11,968 nt of DNA from an uncultured Bacteroidota bacterium (GTDB taxonomy: Bacteria; Bacteroidota; Bacteroidia; Chitinophagales; Chitinophagaceae). The notes beneath the pieces are model-generated. The model was given only the letters and a program-made list of their open reading frames with translations. It did no database searches and was not told where the DNA came from. Below, piece by piece: positions 1 to 5,705 of this stretch; position 1 is the first letter of the stretch; each line of letters opens with the position of its first letter. The position numbers and the translations under genes are program-made. The stretch is from the NCBI GenBank assembly GCA_946479055.1, contig CAMLEX010000069.1:1-11968 (forward strand), in the 5' to 3' direction.

Positions 1-19
1 AACAATAAAAAATAAACCG

Positions 20-475
20 ATGAAATGTTTTTCAATATTATTAACAGCCATTTTTTTCTCTATTACTGCTTCTACTCAACTGGCTGAAGACTCAATAAAG
101 TCAACTATTAATACGCTGTTTGTTGCTATGAAAAACAGCGATGCTGCTTTGTTTAAGAATGTTTTTTCTGATAGTGCTGTGTTGCAAACAATCAGCCGCA
201 GCAAAGAAGGAAAAACTTTGGTTAAAACTGAAAATGTTGAAGAGTTTGCAAACTTTGTCGGACAGTTAAAAAAAGATTCTGCTGATGAACGCATCAGTTT
301 TGAAACCATTAAGATTGATGGCCCGCTTGCTATGGTGTGGACTCCGTATAACTTTTATTACAATGGTGCATTCAGCCATTGCGGAGTTAATTCGTTTCAG
401 TTGGTACGATTTGATGGTGCATGGAAAATACAATACCTTATCGATACAAGAAGAAGGACAGGTTGTAAGCCGTAA
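20..475 (+). CDS. Secreted NTF2-like (lumazine-binding-type fold) protein
   Basis: A 151-residue protein with a hydrophobic N-terminal signal sequence (about residues 1-19, basic K2 then a run rich in I, L, F) and a likely cleavage site near A17-S-T-Q20, so it should be exported to the periplasm or beyond. The mature part resembles the nuclear transport factor 2 / SnoaL-like superfamily: an N-terminal helical stretch (SIKSTINTLFVAMKNSDAAL), then strand-rich sequence with the pattern GPLAMVWTPYNFYYNG, SHCGVNSFQLVR and WKIQYLIDTRR that is common in Bacteroidota members. Members form a cone-shaped pocket and are functionally diverse; no catalytic residue set lets me assign a reaction. The start at 20 is preceded by an A-rich stretch and fits the signal peptide; any promoter lies left of the window. 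Its stop codon directly abuts that of the convergent gene. Family call fairly sure, function unknown. Confidence 0.8.
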   Translation: MKCFSILLTAIFFSITASTQLAEDSIKSTINTLFVAMKNSDAALFKNVFSDSAVLQTISRSKEGKTLVKTENVEEFANFVGQLKKDSADERISFETIKIDGPLAMVWTPYNFYYNGAFSHCGVNSFQLVRFDGAWKIQYLIDTRRRTGCKP

Positions 476-1735
476 CTATTTCTTTTTGTATCTATATTTT
501 TTATTGACTCTTGAGCTGTTAAAATAGTCATTAAGCTCTTTTTCTGTCATATCAGGAGGTACCATTTCAAGGGGAACATCTACTAATTGTATCTGTACCT
601 GCTTTAACTCTTCCCGGAGTTTCGCCGTTTTCTTTGTAACATCCGGATCTCTTTCGCCAATGATCATATTGTCACTAACCATATACTGCAGTCGTTTGAT
701 AGCTGAACGGATAACGGTAGCCTGGTTTTGTTCTACCGATTTGTTGGGAGCAGTAGCTTCTTTAATAGGTGTAAGCGCAACGCCTACACTTGGCAACACC
801 TTTCCGGTATTTTGCGATGACTTACTTGATGAAGTATTCAGGATAGTACCTGTTAATGCAGAGCTTGCGGCTGTAAGATCAAACCCGGTTCTGGCACCCT
901 TAGTCTTTCTTACTTTTTTGTCTAATTGAAAGAAAACATACTGCAATTGCATTACATAAAATTTGACGTTACTTGCAACAGCAGCATGCTCTTGCACCGC
1001 AAAGGGATAATTCAATGCATCTTTTACTATTATTTTGACAATGGCCGTATCTCTTACTTTAAATCTTGTTGTACCAATAAAATTAAGCAGAACGGTTTTT
1101 TGTTTCCCTGTATCTGTGTCTGATACAAAATCAAAAGGCGGGGTCCATGAAAAATGATCATCGCAATGCTTAACCATTTTGTAATCACTGATAGGAACAC
1201 TGCTGCTGAATAAAATATCTTCTATGGGGAAATTCCCTGATTCGCATACCACGCCAAAATCAACCGGCTTGCCTTCCTCTACAATCAGGGTATTTGATAC
1301 GGTAAACTTGACTTTAGGTTGTAGTACTTCGGTATTATAAAACATCAGTGTGATACTGGTGTCAATTTTATCTGCAGGGTCGGATAGATTCTGAACTCCT
1401 ATTTTTAAAGAATATTCATAATCATATTTCAGTTTACCGGAAAGGAAAAAAGATTTTTCAGCTTTAAAAGTGAGTAATCCGTCCTTGCTGATCTTCATAC
1501 CTACAGGAGAATTCCGCAGAAACCAGTAATAATTTTTTTCATCTTTATTTATCAATAACTGGTATGAAAACGTCGAATCAACCTGTACTGTGAAATAGGG
1601 ATTGAGATTGATAATACGCAGAGGTGTATCTACAATTACTGGTGGAATTACCAGTGGAACAGTATCATTGACCTGGCTAAAAGCCTGAACGGATAAAAGG
1701 GTAACAAGCAAATAACAAAGCCTTAGTTTCCTCAT
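476..1735 (-). CDS. Secreted protein with two Ig-like (PIG-type) repeats, function unknown
   Basis: I do not recognise the whole 419-residue protein. It starts with a clear signal peptide (basic RKLR, hydrophobic core, likely cut after AFS at about residue 20). Residues ~45-135 and ~150-240 read as two divergent Ig-like beta-sandwich repeats of the cadherin-like/putative-Ig kind: the first has VGMKISKDGLLTFKA, the second FSWTPPFDF followed by a strand ending DTAIVKIIVKD. The remaining ~180 residues differ: a helix-prone segment (VKFYVMQLQYVFFQLDKKVRK), a Ser/Thr/Ala-rich stretch, a predicted helical region (IRSAIKRLQYMV, KLREELKQVQIQL) and a very basic end (NKKYRYKKK). No Type IX secretion C-terminal domain or lipobox is seen. 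It is monocistronic on the minus strand, with a -7 promoter element upstream, and converges on the NTF2-like gene. A cell-envelope structural or adhesive role is inference. Confidence 0.75.
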   Translation of the reverse strand: MRKLRLCYLLVTLLSVQAFSQVNDTVPLVIPPVIVDTPLRIINLNPYFTVQVDSTFSYQLLINKDEKNYYWFLRNSPVGMKISKDGLLTFKAEKSFFLSGKLKYDYEYSLKIGVQNLSDPADKIDTSITLMFYNTEVLQPKVKFTVSNTLIVEEGKPVDFGVVCESGNFPIEDILFSSSVPISDYKMVKHCDDHFSWTPPFDFVSDTDTGKQKTVLLNFIGTTRFKVRDTAIVKIIVKDALNYPFAVQEHAAVASNVKFYVMQLQYVFFQLDKKVRKTKGARTGFDLTAASSALTGTILNTSSSKSSQNTGKVLPSVGVALTPIKEATAPNKSVEQNQATVIRSAIKRLQYMVSDNMIIGERDPDVTKKTAKLREELKQVQIQLVDVPLEMVPPDMTEKELNDYFNSSRVNKKYRYKKK

Positions 1736-1765
1736 TCCATGAATTTTAATAATGTAATAAAGGAC

Positions 1766-1774
1766 GCAAAACTA
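1766..1774 (-). promoter_or_regulatory. Candidate -7 promoter element for the Ig-repeat gene
   Basis: Read on the minus strand this is TAGTTTTGC, an exact match to the Bacteroidota -7 consensus TAnnTTTG plus the often following C. It lies 31 bases before the ATG at 1735, leaving an untranslated leader of roughly 25 bases. No good -33 TTG is found 19-21 bases upstream, so the call rests on the -7 element alone. Confidence 0.45.
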
Positions 1775-1826
1775 ACTCATTTAGTTGTAAAATGTTTTTG
1801 TGAAAATGGCAGTATTAAAATAAGAA

Positions 1827-1850
1827 ACCCCATCGTAGAAACGACGGGGT
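1827..1850 (-). terminator. Rho-independent terminator of the small heat shock gene
   Basis: A 10-pair stem (ACCCCGTCGT / ACGATGGGGT on the minus strand) with a four-base loop lies about 50 bases past the hsp20 stop codon and is followed on the minus strand by the U-rich tract TTTCTTATTTTAAT. One pair is G-U when transcribed from the minus strand but an A-C mismatch from the plus strand, which favours the minus-strand reading. Confidence 0.7.
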
Positions 1851-1871
1851 GTAAACCAAAACCAACTGCTT

Positions 1872-1934
1872 ATGAGAAAATTTTTAAATCTGTTAGTGCT
1901 TATTGAATGTTTATTTCTTTTACTGCTGGTTTGA
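1872..1934 (+). other. Possible 20-codon signal-peptide-like ORF antisense to hsp20 end
   Basis: ATG at 1872 opens a 20-codon frame (MRKFLNLLVLI then mostly Leu) ending in TGA at 1932. It begins in the hsp20-terminator spacer and runs antisense into the last ~35 bases of hsp20. The first residues look like the start of a Bacteroidota signal peptide, and the preceding bases (TAAACCAAAACCAACTGCTT) look like an organised leader. The later leucines come from the antisense of hsp20 lysine/glutamate codons, so the ORF may be accidental or a remnant. No product is claimed. Confidence 0.2.
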
Positions 1935-2337
1935 CTTCTTCTTTCTTTGGAAGGTTTAATGTCAAAACACCATTAAAATATTTTGCATCAATCTTAGTAC
2001 CATCGGTTTTTTCATCCAGTGTAAAAGATCTTTTGAACGAACGATAGCTATACTCACTGCGAATTTGTTTTTCATTCTCATCTTTCACTTCGTTTTTCTT
2101 CTCTGCAGAAATAGTCAGTAATTGCTGCTCAAGGCTTACTTTGAAATCTGTTTTTTCAAAGCCAGGCGCCACTATTTCAATACTGTAATTCTTATCAGTT
2201 TCTTTAATATTTACAGGCACTATACCTTTCCAGTTTTGTTCATTTTTATACAAGACGGGAAACTCTGCAAAAAGGTCGTCGACAAGATTGTTAAAAGTTC
2301 CTTCAAAAGGCTTACGGTTAAATTTTACGTGTGTCAT
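1900..2337 (-). CDS. hsp20: Small heat shock protein, Hsp20/alpha-crystallin family
   Basis: A 145-residue ATP-independent holdase that binds unfolding proteins in the cytoplasm and keeps them for refolding by DnaK/ClpB systems. The alpha-crystallin domain spans about residues 38-130: PVNIKETDKNYSIEIVAPGF at 41-60, VSLEQQLLTISAEKK at 67-81, and the family signature A-x-x-x-x-GVLTLNLPK at 118-131. The C-terminal I-x-I motif needed for oligomer assembly is present as I142-N-I144. A short N-terminal arm (DDLFAEFP) is typical of Bacteroidota class A members. The start codon follows an A/T-rich stretch without Shine-Dalgarno. It is divergent from the bacilliredoxin gene and has its own terminator, so it is monocistronic. 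Family assignment is firm. Confidence 0.95.
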   Translation of the reverse strand: MTHVKFNRKPFEGTFNNLVDDLFAEFPVLYKNEQNWKGIVPVNIKETDKNYSIEIVAPGFEKTDFKVSLEQQLLTISAEKKNEVKDENEKQIRSEYSYRSFKRSFTLDEKTDGTKIDAKYFNGVLTLNLPKKEEVKPAVKEINIQ

Positions 2338-2395
2338 ATTTTTTATTTTTAGTTTAATAAATACTCACAGTCCTTTTTCAAATGCCATACCACCA

Positions 2396-2425
2396 CAATT
2401 TTATCCTCTTGTTTATGTCAAGCAA
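2396..2425 (-). promoter_or_regulatory. Candidate hsp20 promoter
   Basis: On the minus strand a TTG (2423-2425) is followed after 19 bases by TAAAATTG (2396-2403), one mismatch from the Bacteroidota -7 consensus TAnnTTTG, at the expected spacing. Transcription would start roughly 50 bases before the hsp20 ATG. The -33 part touches the first TGACATA site (2414-2420), so a factor bound there could affect this promoter. The match is imperfect. Confidence 0.3.
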
Positions 2426-2489
2426 GCAAAAAATATCTACCTAGCATGACATAGTTTCAGTAGGAGGTCGAAATGTGTGACATAATTTC
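2414..2489. promoter_or_regulatory. Three TGACATA sites between hsp20 and bacilliredoxin gene
   Basis: The divergent spacer contains TGACATA three times: on the minus strand at 2414-2420 (preceded by TTGCTTGCT) and on the plus strand at 2447-2453 and 2478-2484. The two plus copies extend to a near-identical 12-mer, TGACATA(G/A)TTTC, at 2447-2458 and 2478-2489. Start-to-start spacings are 33 and 31 bases, close to three helical turns, so all could face the same side of the DNA. This is the arrangement expected of an operator shared by two divergent genes. The cognate regulator is not in the window. Confidence 0.4.
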
Positions 2490-2554
2490 CTGTTTAGCGG
2501 CTATTCTGAACTTTTTATCTATTTTTACGTTCTTTTTAAAACACCTTGAAAAAT

Positions 2555-2971
2555 ATGTATCCAGAAGAAATAGTAATCCCCATGAAGGAGGAGCTCACCG
2601 ATAATGGATTTTTAGAATTGTTGACGCCTGCAGATGTAGAAGCCCAATTATCAAAAGAAGGTACCACTCTTGTAATGATCAATTCTGTTTGTGGTTGTTC
2701 TGCAGGAACGGCTCGTCCCGGAGTTTTAATGGCTGTAGCTAATGCAAAAGAAAAACCCGATTACATTACTACAAGTTTTGCCGGATTTGATATAGACGCT
2801 GTAAAAACACTTCGTCAACACCTGGCTCCATATCCGCCATCTTCTCCAGCTATTGCTTTGTTTAAAAATGGACAATTGGTACATTTTATTGAGCGTCATC
2901 AGATCGAAGGAAGATCGGCGCAGGTAATTGCCAATAATCTCATTGGTGCATTCCAAGAATATTGCAATTAA
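2555..2971 (+). CDS. Bacilliredoxin (BrxA/BrxB, YphP/YqiW family)
   Basis: A 138-residue thioredoxin-fold protein. In Bacillus the family removes bacillithiol from S-bacillithiolated cytoplasmic proteins, an equivalent of glutaredoxin. Diagnostic features are the N-terminal YPEEIVIPMKEELT block, the strand TTLVMINSVCGCSAGTARP carrying the unusual C-x-C active site (C46-G-C48), PPSSPAIALFKNGQLVHFIERH with the family's H-x-I-E-G continuation, and a penultimate cysteine C137. The chosen ATG at 2555 matches where family members begin (Met-Tyr-x-Glu); an in-frame TTG nine bases earlier would add MKN and is less likely. The gene is single, divergent from hsp20 and closed by a terminator at 2988. 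Whether this host makes bacillithiol cannot be seen here; otherwise the protein may act on other low-molecular-weight thiol adducts. Confidence 0.93.
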   Translation: MYPEEIVIPMKEELTDNGFLELLTPADVEAQLSKEGTTLVMINSVCGCSAGTARPGVLMAVANAKEKPDYITTSFAGFDIDAVKTLRQHLAPYPPSSPAIALFKNGQLVHFIERHQIEGRSAQVIANNLIGAFQEYCN

Positions 2972-2987
2972 GAAATTATATTATGAG

Positions 2988-3027
2988 ATAACAGCTTTCC
3001 TGGATAAAGGGGAGCTGTTATTATTTT
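2988..3027 (+). terminator. Rho-independent terminator after the bacilliredoxin gene
   Basis: A 13-pair stem (ATAACAGCTTTCC pairing with GGGGAGCTGTTAT, two G-U pairs) around an 8-base loop is followed by TATTTTG. It begins 16 bases after the bacilliredoxin stop. Its tail overlaps an in-frame TTG at 3026, which argues against that TTG being the lgt start. Confidence 0.75.
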
Positions 3028-3085
3028 GCGCAAGCTTGTTTTTCCATTGTATATTCGCCTGCTTAAAAAACCTAACCACTGGCTA

Positions 3086-4249
3086 ATGTATCCTAATCTT
3101 TATTTTGCCTTTAAAGACCTTTTTGGTGTAGAGTGGCCGTTTCTTCGTTTTGTAAATTCATTTGGATTTTTTGTAGCGATAGCCTTTATTTTATCTGCCA
3201 TTGTATTGGCTGCTGAATTAAAACGCAAGAGTAGCGAAGGTTTGTTGCAACCCAAAGACATGCAGGTAATGGTTGGACAACCTGCAACAGCTGGAGAATT
3301 ATTACTGAACTTTTTATTGGGATTTTTATTGGGTTATAAGATCATAGCCCTTTTCATTATGGATAGTTCAGCTACTGAAGATCCGCAAGCTTTTATTTTT
3401 TCTACTATTGGAAGCTGGCCCGCCGGTATTCTTTTGGGATTACTATTTGCAGGTTTGAAGTGGTATGAAAAGAATAAGCAAAAACTTCCAAAGCCGGAAA
3501 AAAGGACAATACGGATCTGGCCGCAGGACAGAGTAGGAGAGATTACCATTCTTGCACTTGTTTTTGGTTTATTAGGGGCAAAATTGTTCGATATATTTGA
3601 GAACTGGAGTGATTTTCTCAAACAACCCTCGTCTTACCTGCTTTCCCCTTCCGGACTTACTTTTTATGGAGGTTTGATCTGTGCGGCGATAGCAATCTGG
3701 ATATATGCCAGAAAGCATAATATCGGATTCTGGCACTTAAATGATGCTGCAGCTCCTACGTTAATGCTTGCTTATGGCTTGGGTCGTATTGGTTGCCAGG
3801 TTTCGGGGGATGGGGATTGGGGTATTGTAAACACCAGCTCTAAACCTTTTAACTGGCTTCCTGATTGGATGTGGGCCTACAATTATCCAAATAATGTAAA
3901 TGAAGCCGGTGTTCCTATACCAGGCTGTGTTGGCAAATATTGTAATGAACTAAATCCACCGGTTTATCCAACACCTTTCTATGAAATAGTGGGTTGCCTC
4001 TTATTATTCGGGTTATTATGGTCCTTGCGAAAAAAACTCAGAACCCCTGGTACCATGTTTGCTCTTTATCTTATGTTGAATGGGATGGAGCGGTTCTTAA
4101 TAGAAAAGATAAGGGTAAATAGCAGGCTTAATATCTTCGGATTTCAGCCCACACAGGCTGAGGTGATCTCTACTTTGCTTTTCCTGGCAGGTCTTATCCT
4201 GTGGATTGTTTTAAAAAAGAAAGAATCGACCGTGAAATCCACATCCTGA
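3086..4249 (+). CDS. lgt: Prolipoprotein diacylglyceryl transferase
   Basis: Inner-membrane enzyme that transfers the diacylglyceryl group of phosphatidylglycerol to the lipobox cysteine of prelipoproteins, the first step of lipoprotein maturation. From ATG 3086 it has 387 residues, longer than the roughly 290 of E. coli because of extra N-terminal membrane segments, as is usual in Bacteroidota. Seen: several hydrophobic helices; the Lgt core SGLTFYGGL (about 189-197; Y stands where E. coli has the HGGL histidine), AAAPTLMLAYGLGRIGCQ with the conserved Arg at 234, a luminal loop with Cys281 and Cys286, and C-terminal MERFLIEKIR with Arg336 and Glu340 matching essential Arg/Glu positions of the family. 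An in-frame TTG at 3026 would add 20 residues but lies on the upstream terminator tail, and MYPNLYFAFKDLFG is a natural family start. It probably modifies the efflux adaptor lipoprotein encoded downstream. Confidence 0.93.
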   Translation: MYPNLYFAFKDLFGVEWPFLRFVNSFGFFVAIAFILSAIVLAAELKRKSSEGLLQPKDMQVMVGQPATAGELLLNFLLGFLLGYKIIALFIMDSSATEDPQAFIFSTIGSWPAGILLGLLFAGLKWYEKNKQKLPKPEKRTIRIWPQDRVGEITILALVFGLLGAKLFDIFENWSDFLKQPSSYLLSPSGLTFYGGLICAAIAIWIYARKHNIGFWHLNDAAAPTLMLAYGLGRIGCQVSGDGDWGIVNTSSKPFNWLPDWMWAYNYPNNVNEAGVPIPGCVGKYCNELNPPVYPTPFYEIVGCLLLFGLLWSLRKKLRTPGTMFALYLMLNGMERFLIEKIRVNSRLNIFGFQPTQAEVISTLLFLAGLILWIVLKKKESTVKSTS

Positions 4250-4417
4250 AGGCATTGAGGAATATCAATTTATTTTTATTTATTTTTTTATCAAATAGCT
4301 TGAAGATGCCCGCCCATTAAGCCTTTGGTGATAATTCCTTATTAAAAGGGAACGTTTGCATTAAATTGAATTTTAGTTAATTATTCACAGGGGTTATGAG
4401 ATTTGAAGCTTGCGATG

Positions 4418-4426
4418 TACCTTTGC
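4418..4426 (+). promoter_or_regulatory. -7 promoter element for rpoD
   Basis: TACCTTTGC is an exact match to the Bacteroidota consensus TAnnTTTG followed by C. A weak -33 (TTA at 4394-4396) sits 21 bases upstream. Transcription would begin near 4432, giving a leader of about 90 bases before the ATG at 4524. No convincing terminator separates it from lgt, only an AT-rich tract at 4265-4292. Confidence 0.5.
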
Positions 4427-4523
4427 ATACAGACCCGGACGGTCACCTTAACCTGCATTTTACAATATTCTTTAAACCAAGATTGGAACTTAATTGTTTA
4501 AATACTAAACAGCTTAAATTATT

Positions 4524-5381
4524 ATGAGGCAGCTCAAAATTGCTACCCAGATTACGAACAGGGATTCCCAGGCGGTTGAAAAATACCTGCAAGAGATTTC
4601 GAAAATTTCGATGATCACCCCTGAGGAAGAAACTACTCTGGCACAGCGCATCAAAATGGGTGATCAAAAAGCATTGGACAAATTAGTACAAGCCAATCTT
4701 CGTTTCGTGGTGTCTGTGGCCAAACAGTACCAGCACCAGGGTTTGTCTCTAAGTGATCTTATCAATGAAGGTAATCTTGGTTTGATAAAAGCAGCACAAC
4801 GCTTTGACGAAACAAAAGGGTTTAAATTTATTTCTTATGCTGTATGGTGGATCCGTCAGTCTATTTTGCAGGCTTTAGCTGAGCAAGGTAGATTGGTTCG
4901 TTTGCCTCAAAATAAGATTGGTACATATAATAAAGCTAATAAGGCTTATATGGCTTTCGAGCAAGAGCATGAAAGGGAACCAAGTACAGAAGAATTAGCC
5001 GAATTGCTTGAAATGAGTGAGACGGAGATCAACAATATTTTTCAAAGCAATACCCGGCACACATCCCTGGATGCACCTGTACACGAAGCAGAAGATGTAG
5101 CAATGGGTGACTTGCTGGAAGGCGGTGATGATACAGATGATGATGTAATGAAGGATTCATTGAGAAATGAGATCCGCCGTGTATTAAAATCACTTAGCCC
5201 CCGCGAAGCGGAGATTGTAAATGCCTACTTCGGGTTGGATGGTGAACAAGGTGTAACGATCGAGCAGATCGGTCAGAAGTATGATCTTACTAAAGAACGT
5301 ATCCGCCAGATCAAGGAAAGAGCTATTAAGAGGTTACAGAAAGCCCGTTATAGCAGCGCCTTGAAAGCATATCTTGGCTAA
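4524..5381 (+). CDS. rpoD: Primary RNA polymerase sigma factor (RpoD/SigA)
   Basis: The housekeeping sigma factor that directs core RNA polymerase to TAnnTTTG-type promoters. The 285-residue length and lack of region 1.1 are characteristic of Bacteroidota primary sigma. Seen in order: region 1.2 (AVEKYLQEISK, TPEEETTLAQRIK), region 2 with the core-binding and melting block ANLRFVVSVAKQYQ...LSDLINEGNLGLIKAAQRFD and KGFKFISYAVWWIRQSI (to about 114), LPQN at 127-130, region 3 (ERE PSTEELAELL), an acidic linker (EGGDDTDDDV, 199-208), and region 4 with LSPREAEIVNAYFGLDG, the helix-turn-helix VTIEQIGQKYDLTKERIRQIKERAIKRL and the terminal KAYLG. MRQLKI is the standard start in this phylum. It has its own promoter element and terminator, so it is likely monocistronic. 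Assignment is firm. Confidence 0.97.
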   Translation: MRQLKIATQITNRDSQAVEKYLQEISKISMITPEEETTLAQRIKMGDQKALDKLVQANLRFVVSVAKQYQHQGLSLSDLINEGNLGLIKAAQRFDETKGFKFISYAVWWIRQSILQALAEQGRLVRLPQNKIGTYNKANKAYMAFEQEHEREPSTEELAELLEMSETEINNIFQSNTRHTSLDAPVHEAEDVAMGDLLEGGDDTDDDVMKDSLRNEIRRVLKSLSPREAEIVNAYFGLDGEQGVTIEQIGQKYDLTKERIRQIKERAIKRLQKARYSSALKAYLG

Positions 5382-5705
5382 ACACTTGTTTGTAAAGTTC
5401 GCTCAAGAGCGAATAAAAATAGCAGATCTTCAACCGAAAGGCTGAAGAATATTGGTGGGTTTATTTTAAGAAAACAGCTCCGGTCAGTTTGATTGGGGCT
5501 GTTTTCTTTTTAGCATTCATATAAATTATCGGGACTGAAAGCCGGTAATTCCCCTAAAATCATCTCAGGTCTCTTTTTTTCTTCGAAATTTTATGCGTTA
5601 GTCCAAACAATAACCGGAATTTAGTGTTTTACTATTCTTTGCCAGAAACTAATGATGCTCCAGCCATAGCAATAGAATATTCACCTATTATATTTATAGA
5701 TCATC
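5382..5705. other. rpoD-efflux operon spacer: three hairpins, then no clear feature
   Basis: The first 130 bases form a structured 3' region of rpoD: hairpin 1 at 5398-5413 (TTCGCT/AGCGAA, CAAG loop), hairpin 2 at 5428-5447 (CTTCA-CC/GG-TGAAG with one mismatch and a GAAA loop), and the terminator at 5470-5511. From 5512 to 5705 I see no gene, no repeat and no exact -7 promoter element for the efflux operon. TATTCTTTG near 5632-5640 is one base too long in the spacer, and no -33 partner is present. A near-inverted pair (CCGGTAATT around 5541 and AATAACCGG around 5610) is too weak to call. Confidence 0.5.
5470..5511 (+). terminator. Strong rho-independent terminator of rpoD
   Basis: A 12-pair stem, GAAAACAGCTCC with GGGGCTGTTTTC (one G-U), closes a 13-base loop and is followed by TTTTT. 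It lies 88 bases past the rpoD stop codon and about 195 bases before the efflux operon. Confidence 0.85.

Noticed and set aside
660..1123. Plus-strand open frames inside the Ig-repeat gene
   Set aside because: They are low-complexity antisense translations; the minus-strand frame has a signal peptide, domain patterns and a promoter element.
2546..2554. In-frame TTG at 2546 as the start of the bacilliredoxin gene
   Set aside because: It adds only MKN, has no support from context, and ATG 2555 matches where family members begin.
4443..4667. Minus-strand frame over the rpoD start
   Set aside because: It overlaps the conserved rpoD N-terminus and its leader, and its product shows no family pattern.
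5632..5640. TATTCTTTG as -7 element of the efflux operon
   Set aside because: It has three instead of two bases between TA and TTTG and no TTG at -33 distance.
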